Assembly: GCA_027605045.1 (NCBI GenBank)
Contig: JAQFWX010000019.1
Location: 744,001-808,000, forward strand
DNA length: 64,000 nt
Origin: Phallus indusiatus
Lineage: Eukaryota; Basidiomycota; Agaricomycetes; Phallales; Phallaceae
Direction: 5' to 3'
In this document: positions 24,833-36,600 of the stretch, in pieces
Position numbering within the stretch: the stretch's first letter is position 1
How the letters are laid out: each line of letters starts with the position of its first letter
Position numbers and translations under genes: made by a program
The notes under the pieces: model-generated
What the model saw: only the letters and a program-made list of their open reading frames with translations
The model's database searches: none
What the model was told of the DNA's origin: nothing

Positions 24833-26890
24833 ATGTCCACAGTCGTGCATGAAGTTTCTGCTCCCCAAGCATCGCTAGCTGCTCGTTGCGCCGAAGTGCT
24901 ACGGTTCTATGGTCCATTAGGTTTTGTTGCTTTCGGAGGACCTTCGGCGAATATAGTTCTCCTGCGAAAAGTGAGCTTTATAACTATACACTCTCCAGTG
25001 TCTGACCGTAATCCCTTCTCTTTACTCGAAAGATGTTTGTGAAGGACGAAAAATGGTTGGACGACAAAACGTTCACTGACTTGTTAGCACTATCGAGTGC
25101 ATTACCCGGTCCCAGCTTTTCGCAGGTTTGTGTTGCATCCAATTATCCATTTCATTCAACTAGTGCTGTTTGTCCTCATCAGTCATTCTAGCTCGCATTC
25201 TCTATATCGCTTTTACGTGGAGGAATTATTCCCGGATTATTGTCTTTCGTACTCCTAACGTAAGTCACCTATGTTACAGTTACCAAACCTTTCTCAAATA
25301 ATAATGATCAGGGCTCCTGGAGCTTTCGCTATGTTCGGGTTTGGATTTGGTGTCAAACATATCTCCAATACTCTTCCTGACGTAGTCTTTGCCCTATTCT
25401 CCGGGCTGAACGCCGCTGCAGTAGGCCTAATCGCTCTAGCGGGCTATAACCTTTCCACCAAAGTCATAACGGATCCTATCACCCGCCTCGAAGTTTTCAT
25501 CAGCGCCGCATTTGCAACTTGCTTTGATGCTCAGTGGCTTTACCCTGTCTTGATGGCCGCTGGTGGACTAGTCACACTTTTATGGGATTGGTCGACGCCG
25601 ATACGTAGTCGGCTAGAAGCCAAGATAACGAAAAGCTGGTGCCAATTAAAGAGGAGTAAACGTCGGGGTAAAAAAGACGATGTAGTTGGAAATCAATGCA
25701 GAGACAGAGATGTTGAAAAAGGAGCGGTCATTAGTTCTAATTCCGTACACGATGTAAATACTACTACTTCCGAAATAATAAACAATGCCCCCGTTCTTGA
25801 GCCAATGGACCCCGCGGGTCCAATCCAGCTCGTGCAGCAGGTGGATTCAATCGATGTAATCAAAACATCATTGGATTCCCCAGCAGGAGCAGGAGACCGT
25901 GCCTTAGGTCCCGCTTCCAAGCACGAGCTGTCTCCTTACTTCACGTTAAGCATTGGAAAAGGATTGCTCATGTACGTTGCTTTTCTTCGTTCCTGCCACA
26001 TTGATTATTGTCAGTGGATACTTAAATCATCATTTGCACTCAGATCAGGTTCGTACGTCGCCTTTCTGGTGATCGTTATCATTTTGCGGGCGACTGTAAC
26101 TCGTGCGAGGGCGTTTGATTTCTTCGTACGGATTATGCTAGCTGGAACTATAATTTTCGTAAGTCCAAAGTACTAACTAGTACTAATAAATAAAGCCTAT
26201 ATATATCCATATGTTTGAACAGGGCGGCGGTCCGGTTGTTATTCCGCTTTTGCGTTCCTATGTCGTAGACCCGGGCTGGTGCGTTAGTTAATAAAGTCCT
26301 ATTTTTGAATATGACGTTCATTGCTCATTTCATTCAGGGTCAGTTCCCGTAATTTCATCCTAGGGTTTGCTCTTATACAAGCCCTGCCTGGTCCCCAATT
26401 TAACTTTGCAATATACCTCGGTGTTCTCGCTCTTCCTCATCAGCCTGTTGTAGGCGGGATACTTGGCTGTATAGCTATATTCACCCCTGGCATAGTCCTA
26501 AAGATTGGTCTACTTCCTTTCTACAGCAAATGGCGATATAATAAGGTTGTGAAGAGTGTTCTTAGAGGGTTGAATGCCACTGCCATTGGACTTGTAAGCG
26601 GTTAATTCTTAATAGTACTACCAAACATATAATGATAAAATCCCGGTCCATTTTTCATTCTCGCACAGATATTTGCAGCCACATACCGTCTCCTTCAAGT
26701 CGGATTTATCATGTCGGGTGACCAACCTGACGCACCAGCTATCAGCTCTTCTCTATTTCAAAATGGGTGGTGGGTTGTTGTAACAGCTGGGGCGTTCGTC
26801 GGGTGCGAGTGGTTTAAAGTACCTGCTCCGTTCGCTATACTTGGGGGAGCTGTCGCTGGCATTGCTTGGTGGGGAGTTACGCAGCGTTAA
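24833..26890 (+). CDS. CHR-family chromate ion transporter (two CHR domains)
   Basis: CHR proteins are membrane transporters that in bacteria and some fungi export chromate and relate to sulfate handling. The start ATG at 24833 gives MSTVVHEVSAPQASLAARCA. The N-terminal CHR domain shows FYGPLGFVAFGGPSANIVLL, WLDDKTFTDLLALSSALPGP, SFSQLAFSISLLRGGIIPGL, then hydrophobic segments (GAFAMFGFGFGVKH, FSGLNAAAVGLIALAGY). A hydrophilic, charged linker of about 130 residues follows (25600-25930). The C-terminal CHR domain repeats the motifs: FGGGPVVIPLL, FILGFALIQALPGPQFNFAI, VVGGILGCIAIFTPGIVLKI, RGLNATAIGLIFAATYRLLQ. The end is AIAWW-type GIAWWGVTQR with TAA at 26888-26890. The double-domain form, with LPGP in each half, matches the long-chain CHR type. 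The actual substrate is inferred. Confidence 0.92.
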
Positions 26891-27252
26891 TTACGAAATG
26901 TTTTATGTAGACTTTTCCGTCAAATTGTCAACGTATGAGTAGCTTAGTGCTCCTGCCATTGTCGCAGTTCCGACACCAAGTCCGAGTCCGAGTCCACACA
27001 CCCGACACTTCGGAACTGCAGCTGACTGCAGCTCCAAGTCACGCGCATCACGTGTCTGGGAATAAATGAGACAAGCGACGAGCGTCTAAAGCACCCCTGC
27101 CGCTTTCCCACCCTAATATTATGCCCCCATGACTTCTTCCACAAGTCACAGTCAATGTCGCACCAAGTATAAATAATGAAGGGCCCGGTTGTACAAAGTG
27201 GCTCGATAATAATAAATTGACCACTAACACCTATACTCTTAACCCCCTCTTC
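26891..27252. other. LEU1 promoter region
   Basis: A 362-bp region upstream of LEU1 with a TATA-like box at 27168. Minus-strand open frames across it (26944-27309) are judged spurious. No exact Leu3-type CCGGNNCCGG site was seen. Confidence 0.45.
27168..27175 (+). promoter_or_regulatory. TATA-like box upstream of LEU1
   Basis: TATAAATA lies 85 bp upstream of the LEU1 ATG. The assignment rests on motif and distance only. Confidence 0.45.
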
Positions 27253-30127
27253 ATGCCTGCTCCGAATCCCAAACCCCGTACTTTGTACGATAAAATATGG
27301 GACGACCATGTCGTGTGCGTTAAATCTCTACCTTTTACATAGAATGCTGATTCTACTCCTCCTCTCAGGGTCCAACAAGATGATGGAAGTTCTCTTTTGT
27401 ATGTCGATAGGTGTGTGCTGAAATCTAAATCCAACATATTTCGTACTCAATCAGATGATATGACTTTAGGCATTTAGTCCACGAAGTCAGCAGTCCGCAA
27501 GCCTTTGAAGGACTGTACGTAAAACCTTTCTCGCTATTCTTTTTATGAGGACAACATTGATCGTGCGATCATCTCAGTCGAAATGCTGGACGTCCAGTTC
27601 GCAGAACCGATTGTACCATAGCCACGGTTGATCACAATATTCCGTACGTCAAAATCATTCCCATTCGCAGTTGATCCATCTGTTTAGAAAACATTCAAAT
27701 TCAAAATATCTAGAACAATTTCTCGTAAAAATTTTACGACAATCCAGAATTTTGTGGATGAGCCCGAGTCTAAGCTTCAATGTATCACTCTTGAAGACAA
27801 CGTGAAGGAATTCGGGGTTACATACTTTGGCCTGAGCGACCGAAGACAAGGTATTTATATTAGTGAGAAATAAACACACAGAGTTGATGTAATATTCGCC
27901 AGGCATCGTTCATATCATCGGTCCTGAGCAAGGGTTCACGGTAATATGTCGACAAGTATTCATCCTGAACACCTCATTGATTAACTTGTCCTTAGTTGCC
28001 GGGGATCACATGTGTTTGCGGCGACTCCCACACGTCTAGTACGTATTTTGGAATCTCACAATTCGTCGTTTTTTTAACTTTGAGACAACTCCTTGAAGCA
28101 CATGGCGCTTTTGGTGCCCTTGCTTTTGGTATTGGAACCTCCGAGGTTGAGCACGTTATGGCTACTCAGACCATCCTGCAACGCAAGGGCAAAAACATGC
28201 GCATTACAGTTAACGGAAAGCTCGCTGACGGAGTTAGTTCAAAAGATGTTATCTTGCATATTATCGGTGTTATCGGCACCGCTGGCGGTACTGGCTGCGT
28301 CATTGAATATGCTGGAGACGTCTTCCGCGGTTTCAGCATGGAAGCCCGTATGAGCGTATGGTGTGTTTGTTCTGCTGTTGTTCGTTCATGTAGAATCTGA
28401 CATCTTCGCATTTAGTAATATGAGTATTGAGGCCGGTGCACGGGCAGGCATGATCGCTCCCGATGATGTCACTTTCGATTATCTCAGGGGTCGTCCCCTT
28501 GCTCCGCCTGTAGGTGAAGCTTGGGATCGGGCCATCGAATACTGGCGAACGTTGAAAACCGACGAAGGCGCAAAGTTCGATATCGAAGTCAACATCAAGG
28601 CGGAAGACATTGCACCTACCGTTTCATGGGGTACATCCCCACAAGATGTCGTCCCCATCACCGGTGTTGTCCCAGATCCGAGTAACATTGCAGACGCTAC
28701 CAAACGCGCATCCATGGAACGTTCTCTCAAATACATGGGCCTGAAACCCGGAACCAAGATGGAAGATATCAGTGTCGACAAAGTATTTCTAGGATCCTGT
28801 ACGAATGGACGAATTGAAGACTTGAGGACGGCTGCTAAAGTGGTTTTGGCTGCCGGTCCAGATGCTAAAGTAGCTGAAGGCGTCATTGCGATGGTCGTTC
28901 CTGGTTCAACGCTTGTGAAGCATCAAGCTGAAGCAGAAGGGCTTGCGGCTATTTTTATTCGTGCGGGTTGGGATTGGCGTGAGGCCGGTTGCTCAATGTG
29001 TCTGGGTATGAATCCAGATCAGCTCTCTCCGCAAGAGGTTAGCCGTTTCACTATCATAAAGAAAATAATAATAAATTTAACAACTTCAATAGCGCTGCGC
29101 CAGTACATCTAACAGAAACTTCGAGGGACGTCAAGGCGCGGGGGAGAACGCATCTCATGAGTCCTGCCATGGCGGCGGCCACAGCGATGACCGGCAAACT
29201 GACCGACGTTCGCAAATTTACCAGCGGCAAAGATACCACCTACTCCAGCGGTGGAACCCCGTTGAAAACCATCAATCAATTGGATCTTCTTACAGACAAG
29301 ATTTTTCCACCCCCTGCTCCAGAGGGATGGAAGGGATCCGCGGATGCTTTACCACAAACAGGTGGTGCGGGGAGTGACGCTAGCGAGCGTTCGTTCACTG
29401 TCGTAAAAGGAATCGCAGCACCTCTGGACATGGAAAACGTGGATACAGACATGATCATCCCTAAGCAATTTTTGAAGACAATAAAGAGGACGGGTTTGAA
29501 AGATGCCTTGTTTTATGCTCTCCGAAGGGATCCGGCTACTGGAGCTCCAACTGACTTTATTCTGAATCGGGAACCATACAATAGAGCTCGCATTCTAGTT
29601 TGCACAGGCGCCAACTTTGGATGCGGCTCTAGTCGCGAACATGCTCCTTGGAGCTTGTAAGTACTTTAATTTGGACAGCCTCTCTTTTTCCCCTTCTTCT
29701 CTCGTTTATGATGGCCTTTTTTAGGAAGGACTTTGGCATCCGTTGCATTATTGCTCAGAGCTTTGCCGAAATATTCAAATCAAACACTATGCAAAACGGG
29801 ATGCTACCGTGTGTTTTGACTCGTGAGGAATGCCGTGTTCTTTATGAAGACGCCGTAGCCGGCAAAGAAATTGAGGTCGATCTCGAGAAGGAAGAAGTTC
29901 GTCGTGAAAACGGTGAAATCATGAAATTCACAGCAGATCCCTTCCGTCGCCATTGCTTGTTGAACGGATTGGATGACATTGCTTTGACTTTGCAGAAAAG
30001 ACAGGAAATCGAAGCGTTTGAAAAGATGCGCAGTGAGACGTGGCCTTGGTTGGACGGGTTTGCTCATGTCAAAGGCGGGGCGGTTAAAGTTGCGGGCGCA
30101 ACGAGCGAGAAGAAACTAGATTGGTAA
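27253..30127 (+). CDS. LEU1: 3-isopropylmalate dehydratase (fused large and small subunits)
   Basis: This enzyme isomerises 2-isopropylmalate to 3-isopropylmalate in leucine biosynthesis, in the cytosol, using a 4Fe-4S cluster. Start ATG at 27253: [20 protein letters not shown]. Aconitase-family landmarks in order: [93 protein letters not shown] (cluster Cys), [18 protein letters not shown] (the other two cluster Cys). A linker then leads to the swivel (small-subunit) domain: [37 protein letters not shown] and [18 protein letters not shown]. The two parts are on one chain, as in fungi. Several short introns, one of them splitting HAPWSL-KDFGIR, interrupt it. The stop is TAA at 30125-30127. 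All catalytic landmarks are present, so it should be functional. Confidence 0.96.
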
Positions 30128-30551
30128 AATTGTACAACGCTCAATATGGTGTAAGTAATGGTTTAAATACAGAGTCAAATAGTTATATTACGTGAACGTC
30201 ATTTACTTTTGCGATAAGGCATTAATTTTGCTCGCGATGAGCAGGAGAGGCGCTTATTAATTTTGAAGCACCGCCGCCCCAAAAGCTTACTCTTATTTTC
30301 TCAAGCCAGGCTGTATGTAGCTTAGTTCGCCTGGGAACTGAATCATAAAATAGTACAATACTAATACTCAACCAACGATAGTGCATCCAACGAAGGAGAC
30401 AGCACATAACTTAAACAGAACTTTGATAACCAACTTGATAGCCAATCACTATAGATTATGTAAAATGTAAGGCCATGGACGTATATATAAAACAAAGAGT
30501 GACGCGTCCAACCAAACAAGGTCCAACCCCTGTCTTGTCGGAGAGCACGCC
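30128..30551. other. Intergenic upstream of the M28 peptidase gene
   Basis: A 424-bp AT-rich spacer between tandem plus-strand genes, with a TATA-like box at 30482. Minus-strand open frames in it look spurious. Confidence 0.45.
30482..30492 (+). promoter_or_regulatory. TATA-like box upstream of M28 peptidase
   Basis: TATATATAAAA lies about 60 bp upstream of the ATG at 30552. Motif and distance only. Confidence 0.45.
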
Positions 30552-32567
30552 ATGCTTTTGTTGCTGACAGCGTTATCACTTGGACTGGCATCAGCCCAAC
30601 AACAGCAATCTCTTCTCGCTATCTCTAGCAGCCCAATCACCAGCCTCTCTTGCATCGATTATCTCGGTCCTTACGGCCCAGACGGCGACACATACCATCT
30701 TTATCGCGCCGAGCGTGATTGTCTCTCATTGAATGCATCGTTCGGGGAAGACACATCCATCGTGCCATTACCTGAAGACAGAGTGCTGATTTATGTTCAA
30801 GAAGCCGGAGTTGATGCAAGCTTACGTACCGACAACGAGCTATCATTTTCATCATTCGTAGACAGTATCACAGCTTTCCCACAAGCACAAACCACGTTTT
30901 CCACGCTCAAGAATTTTGATGTTGCTCACAGTACAAAGACTTCTGCTCTGCTCGTCGTCTCTCCTCAAGTAGCAGATCAAATTGACACCTACCTTCCCCG
31001 ATTCGTGGTGCCTATCCGCGTTCAAACGAATTCCGAATTCATTCCTGTACCAGACACTTCGCGTAGGCGGGTTCTCAAGTGGTTGGACAACGTCTCCTAT
31101 AAGCCTGAAATCGATAAATTAGTGGACTCCATTTCGGCAAGAACCTTTCTTTTTTTTCCTCGTCGACAAATGAGCTAAAGTTTCCGAAAGATTGATTATA
31201 TACAACCAAGACTTGAATATCTGACTGGAGAATCCTCAAAGTCTAATATTCAGACTCGCTATGCAACATCAAAGGATGCAAGAGACGCCGCACGGTGGCT
31301 CAAGACCCAATTTGAAGAGAACGGTGCCGAATGCGAATTGCACGTTTTCCGTCCCAATTACTCACCAAATGTTATATGGTATTGTTTATCATTATTTCCC
31401 CCGTGCTCGTCATGATACATGATACTGACCTCTATCAAAGTCGGTATGCGGCTGTTACTCCGGAACCAGAGGGTATCCTGTAAGTCGACTCTTGTTGCCT
31501 ATATCATCTTCTTCGCCTATTGAAACAACGGATATAGTATTCTGGGTGCCCATTATGACTCGAGGGCTGGTCCAATGGTGCCTTAGTAAGTTTATTAATT
31601 TATTATGCTTGTATATCAAACAACTTAAGCGTCACCCCATTGATATTATAATTAAGCGTTCGTGCTCCAGGTGCCAATGATGACGGTTCAGGAATATCCT
31701 CCCTTCTTGGAATTTCCGATGTCATTAAGAGACATAATTTAACATTTTCAAACAATATTGAAATTGTGGCTTTTTCGGGCGAAGAACAAGGTCTTGTTGG
31801 GAGTTCATTTTATGCCTGTAATACTTTCATGCAGAGGGTGCCGTTATTATTCATTTCTAATTGTCTGATATTCAAGCACGATTGCGGAAAGAAAACGCCA
31901 ACGTTCTTCTTATGATCCAGGCCGATATGATAGGTTATCGCAGGAAGGATGAGGGCAGACAAATAGCTTTCCCGGGAAGGTGAATATTATCATTCTACTC
32001 TGTAAAAACCGAAAAATAACAAAAAATAGCTATGCCACCACTGAAGCATCGCTTTACCTTGCAAATTTAACGCATTTATACAGCAAAGACTTGGAGCAAG
32101 GTTATACTTTTGTACGTGATTATTATTATTTTTTGTTGCGGCATATTATTTGTAACGTTGGTTTCCTGTCTTTTTGAATAGGCGTGTTGCTCGGATCATC
32201 AGGTTCGTGTGAGAGAAGGTTGTGAAAAAGCACAACCCAAACTTACTACTTTGGTCACAGTCATTCTATACCCAAGGAATAGCTTCAACACAGGTTTTCG
32301 AACGAATGGGGGGAATAGCAGATCCCATGTATCACAATCAAGGTAAATTTCTACTACACACACCGATTGCTTACATTGGTGATCAAACGAATTCTACAGG
32401 CGATCTATCTCGAAGGGATGGATATGATTTTGAACAGATTCGTGCAATTGCTAAAGTAACAGTACGTGTGTTTCTTGTCATTTCGCTCATATCTCAAATC
32501 ATAATTTGCTTTTCTTTTTCGTAACCCATAGTTTTCTGCCATCCTTGATACCTCTTTGAGCTCTTAA
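30552..32567 (+). CDS. Secreted M28-family zinc aminopeptidase
   Basis: This is an M28 metallopeptidase that removes N-terminal residues and probably acts outside the cell. A clear signal peptide opens the protein (MLLLLTALSLGLASAQ). The five expected zinc ligands are seen: His in ILGAHYDSRAG, Asp in GANDDGSGISSLL, Glu of the catalytic EE pair in VAFSGEEQGLVGSSFYA, Asp in LLMIQADMIGY, and His in MYHNQGDLSRR. The pair CCSDHQSF supplies the usual disulfide. The end is KVTFSAILDTSLSS with TAA at 32565-32567. About eight short introns interrupt it. The first intron (31137-31190) appears to use a GC donor: the frame joins ...LVDSIS to IDYIQPRLEYLTGE only if GCAAGA is the donor. No alternative GT donor fits. 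Confidence 0.9.
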
Positions 32568-33108
32568 ACGGATGTTGGCTTGTAAATCATACCGAAGACC
32601 TTAGAAAAAGGTCTTGCCTTTTTTTTAGTTTGGTTTGTTTTTTTGTACAAACGTACATTCTATGCCGCGATAAATGATCATTGATGCATGACGGTTGGAA
32701 TGCTAAATTCACTTTCACATTTCGGTCTCACGCTGAACGCGTCCGAATTCACTGACAACCTTCCTTTTCTTTCGGAATATTTCACGCCGTGTCCTATGAT
32801 CTGCTGTCAGGGGGCAGTTTTGTTTGATAAATTGAATGACTGGCGTGAGACAGCGTCTCAGAAAGACCGGACGGGCCCCTTGTTCGGAGGGAGAATAAAA
32901 CTGGAAAGATGGGAATGTGTATGTATTAGGTGCATTGTTCGATGATGGTCGGTGGCAAGAGAAGATGAGGCCCGGGCTCAGCAGGATGTTGGCCCTTGAG
33001 GCCGTGCCCGGCGAGTTCCTAGTCGATTGGTCCGATGCCACACTAAGACCGGTGCCTCTCTGTGTATCAATCAAGTAGTGGTCGGGGAGAACATGGCGTT
33101 GATAGCAA
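32568..33108. other. Intergenic before the tandem duplication
   Basis: A 540-bp stretch. Overlapping frames on both strands (32688-32945 plus, 32715-33134 minus) have no recognisable motifs and are not supported. Confidence 0.45.
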
Positions 33109-34605
33109 TAGTCATCTATCTCAGCAATCAGCAAATCAGGAAGTTAGATAAAACCCTTTGTACTTGAGTGCGACAATATTGACAGTATAAATCGAGTGCA
33201 CCTTTTACTTACTTCAAATTATATCTTCTCATTGAGTTTGACAAAAATGCCTACTACTCTCGTTGTCCCCTCCCCTATCCAAGTGTTTTTTTATTATGTC
33301 TTTCATATTATTTTCTAGGACATCCTGCTGATATACTTGCCCGACTTTGGTTAGCGCACGATCTTGCCCGGGAATACGGTGACGAAGACAATGCGAGGAA
33401 GGCCTGGTTGAATTTTGAAGAATCCATCCGCGAGTCTTATAGAAATGTTGGTGTCTTGGTAAGTCCAAAGTTTCTAGGTGACACCTCTTGTTCTTGATTA
33501 TACTGTTTCTGTGGATCAGGCTGGCCTCGTGGCTGCAACCACATCGCTATTCTTTTCTAATAGCACAGATATTGCAAATACGACTGTTTGGACCTTGTTT
33601 CTGGCTAGCATCACAACAGCGATCCTCAGCGCTGCATCTTCATTTGGGTTGCTCTCTACTGTTCTTCCGGAATCTATAGCACTCGAGAAACGATGGGAAG
33701 AATCAAGACTTGGGTTTATACTGAGTCTTGCTGCACCATCTGCGTGGCTCTCACTTTCACTATGGACATTCCAAGGTGCATTATTAGCTCTTGTTTGGAT
33801 TACGGATAAAACCCCGGCCAAAATAGTGGTGACAACCTTGATCGGATTAAGACTGTTGCTCAAGGTTGTTACAGCAACTTCTGCGACTGGTTTCAGAAAA
33901 TTCTGCCAGGGTCTTCTGGGATGGAGATATGGAGCTGATCATCGAATGATTCGGCTTACTGCTGGTAAAGATTCAGATTATACAACGTTCATGGAGCTCT
34001 TACTGAACTGGGTGTTTGCACATTTCAGCCTCAATTAAGCTGAGAGAGATATATCTCGAAGAGTGCAACGCAATATCCGGCGGTGGATGTGCACGCTCAA
34101 TAACTGTGACAGCAGCTGCCCCGTTTACTGAAATGTTTGCAAATTCAATTGCAATGCAGAATGCAACGATAGCTGCAGCATTCGAGGCCGAACGTACTCT
34201 CAGCGTCGCAAGTTCATTGGCACGCACTGAGACTCAGACATCTGACGTGCAATCATCCTAACGAAACAAATTTTTTTAATTAAATCCTAGTGTACGCAGA
34301 CAAGCTTCACAGCACTTTAAACCTCACGTTCTGAAATTTCATCTAGGACGGAATAAAAACTCGCCCTGGACGAAAGGCTTAAAACTGGCGGCACGGATAT
34401 AATAGTCATAGGAACGCTCGGACCCTAAACTATTTTTCACCTTGGAGAATGTAGTATCGCTGTATAGCGTTTTCCCTGTCTCTCTCTTTTTTTACTTTTC
34501 GGACATTGTATCTCATAGTAAAATAGTTTCATCTATGTTTACAAAAAAAAATCTTATGAAATTTATAGACGTTTGGCGGACGAAAATGACGCTTCGTGAC
34601 GTTAG
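33109..34605 (+). repeat. Tandem duplication, copy A
   Basis: The first unit of a direct duplication whose second unit lies at about 34909-36600. Similarity starts at the shared TAGTCATC (about 33109 and 34909), covers the membrane-protein gene at over 90 percent by eye, and continues into the 3' flank: the shared stretches AACTCGCCCTGGACGAA, TAGCGTTTTCCCTGTCTCTC and TTTGGCGGACGAAA. Copy A is shorter, because copy B carries about 250 extra bp between the end of the main open frame and the AFEAERTL-coding segment. Confidence 0.85.
33247..34038 (+). pseudogene. Unrecognised multi-pass membrane protein, copy A (5' exon disrupted)
   Basis: I do not recognise this family. Exon 1 encodes MPTTLVVPSPIQ and then ADILARLWLAHDLAREYGDE, NARKAWLNFEESIRESY. 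A 61-nt intron (33459-33519) leads to exon 2, giving VGVL-AGLVAATTSLFF. About four hydrophobic segments follow: AGLVAATTSLFF, TLFLASITTAILSAASS, APSAWLSLSLWTFQGALLAL and VVTTLIGLRLLLKVV. The frame ends at TAA 34036-34038. Compared with copy B, this copy lacks one T in the run near 33312 and carries TAG (TTTTCTAGG where B has TTTTTCTGGG), so the frame from MPTT to GHPADIL is broken. Either it is a pseudogene, or CTAG acts as an intron acceptor with a different start; I could not find a phase that fits. A downstream frame (34016-34261) containing AAAFEAERTLSVAS may be a further exon. Confidence 0.5.
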
Positions 34606-34908
34606 TTGTTATCGGCTAATATTTTCCAGTTGACGAGCACAGATTTTGCCAAATTGTATTCATTTTGGTGCTTATACATACTCCTTTTTTTAGGACTTTT
34701 GAGCGCTACCTTTGCTAAATTTATGACCCTGAGGCTGCATTTCCTAAATAGTCTCAAAAAAGGTAGGCCTTATGGGATATTGGAGGATTATGCATTATGT
34801 TTTATGCTTCTCAAATCCTCGCCCACCAACTCGGAAGCCAGAAAATTTTTTGAAGGATATGCCTTTTCAGATGTATACATCCCTTATTAGAGGTTCGACT
34901 GTAGTCAT
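34606..34908. other. Spacer between the two duplicated units
   Basis: About 300 bp of AT-rich DNA. Overlapping plus-strand frames (34606-34890, 34772-35101) run into copy B and have no recognisable motifs. Confidence 0.4.
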
Positions 34909-36600
34909 CCATCCCGGCAATCAAAAAATCAAAAAATTAGATCAAACCCTTTTTGCATTTGAGCGCGACAGTATAGTAACTGGTTGCACCTTTTACTTCT
35001 TTCTCAGTGGCAAACATGCCTACTACTCTCGTTATCTCCTCTCCTATCCAAGTGTTTTTTTATTATGTCTTTCATATTATTTTTCTGGGACATCCTGCTG
35101 ATATACTTGCCCGACTTTGGTTAGCGTACGATCTTTCCCGGGAATACGATGACGAAGACAATGCGAGGAGGGCCTGGTTGAATTTTGAAGAATCCATCCG
35201 CGAGTCTTATAAAACTGTTGGTGTCTTGGTAAGGATAAAGTTCCTAAGTGACACCTCTTGTTCTTGATTATACTGTCTCTGTGGATCAGGCTGGCCTTGT
35301 GGCTGCAACCACATCGCTATTCTTTTCTGTCAACACAGATATTGCAAATACGACTGTTCGGACCTTGTTTCTAGCCAGCATCACAACAGCGGTCCTCAGC
35401 GCTGCATCTTCTTTTGGTTTGCTCTCTACTGTTCTCCCGGAACCTATAGCACTCGAAAAGAGATGGGAAGAATCAGGGCTTGGGTTTATACTGGGACTTG
35501 CTGCACCATCTGCGTGGCTCTCACTTTCACTATGGACATTCCAAGGTGCATTGTTAGCTCTGGTTTGGATTACGGATGAGACCCCGGCCAGAATAGTGGT
35601 GACGACCTTGATCGGATTAAGACTGTTGCTCAAGGTTGTTGTAGCAACTTCTGCGACTGGTTTCAGAGAATTCTGCCAAGGTCTTCTGGGGTGGAGATAT
35701 GGAGCTGATCATCGAATGATTCGGCTCACTGCTGGTAAAGATTCAGATTATACAATGTTCATGAAGCTCTTACTGAACTTGGTGTTTGTACATTTCAGCC
35801 TCAATTAAGCTGAGAGATATATATCTCGAAGAGTGCAACGCAATATATGAAGGTGAATGTATACGTCAAATGACATCACGACCATCGTCCTTCACTTCAG
35901 ATGGTAAACGTCAGTTGGATTCAGTATCCCTGAGCATTCAAATCTTACTGATTTGATTCTCATCGACAGCAAAGCGCAAAAAAGTAACCGAGAGCGGGAC
36001 CCTCGTTCCCTCAATGCCACCTATGCAGCGAACTGAGAGTCCAGAACCCCTACCACGGAGTGAAAGACGATCAATTAAAGTCAGCTCGCGAGCTGTTCGA
36101 CATGCCCGATTATTTGTTTCAATGCCCGATGAAGAAGTTGCACTGCAGAGTGCAACGTTAACTGTAGCCGCTACTGCTGCTGCCACTGCCACTGCTGCTG
36201 TAGCATTCGAAGCCGAACGTACTCTCAACGTTGCAAACGCTTAACAATTTTATTGGCATGCACTGGGACATTTTACGTGCAATCATCCGACAATCGAATT
36301 TTTCCTTGAATATTGATGTACGCAGACAAAATTCACAGTATTTTGGACTGACGTTCTGACGGAAATTCTCCTGGAACGGAACGAAAACTCGCCCTGGACG
36401 AATGGCAGCAGACACATAGGACGGCTCGGACCTTATATATACCTTAAAGAATTTATATGATATCGCTATATAGCGTTTTCCCTGTCTCTCTCTGTTTTAC
36501 TCTTCGGACATTGTACCTCATAGTAATAGTTTCATCTAGAGTTACAAAAAGAATTTTATAATTTATGGACATTTGGCGGACGAAATGTCGAAACGACATC
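34909..36600 (+). repeat. Tandem duplication, copy B
   Basis: The second unit of the direct duplication described for 33109-34605. It contains an open copy of the membrane-protein gene, an extra 250-bp segment (about 35850-36110), the AFEAERTL segment and the same 3' flank, ending near GGCGGACGAAATG at about 36580. Confidence 0.85.
35007..35808 (+). CDS. Unrecognised multi-pass membrane protein, copy B (open)
   Basis: This is the intact-looking copy. Exon 1 is 35007-35228, the intron 35229-35289 (donor GTAAGG, acceptor TCAG) and exon 2 35290-35808, giving about 246 residues. It reads MANMPTTLVISSPIQ, a hydrophobic stretch VFFYYVFHIIFLG, then the charged segment LAYDLSREYDDEDNARRAW, LNFEESIRESYKTVGVLAG. 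Four further hydrophobic segments follow, separated by charged loops (PIALEKRWEESG, TDETPARI). The C-terminus GWRYGADHRMIRLTAGKDSD is hydrophilic. No domain is recognised, so function is not assigned. Nearly all differences between copies fall as single-residue changes, often conservative, which suggests both were coding after duplication. An AFEAERTL segment at 36014-36244 could be a downstream exon of the same gene. Confidence 0.6.

Noticed and set aside
27160..27200. Leu3-type operator in the LEU1 promoter
   Set aside because: Only half-site-like CCGG pieces are present; no full CCGGNNCCGG palindrome was found.
32688..33134. Overlapping frames on both strands after the M28 peptidase
   Set aside because: Neither translation has recognisable motifs, codon support or splice-linked continuation.
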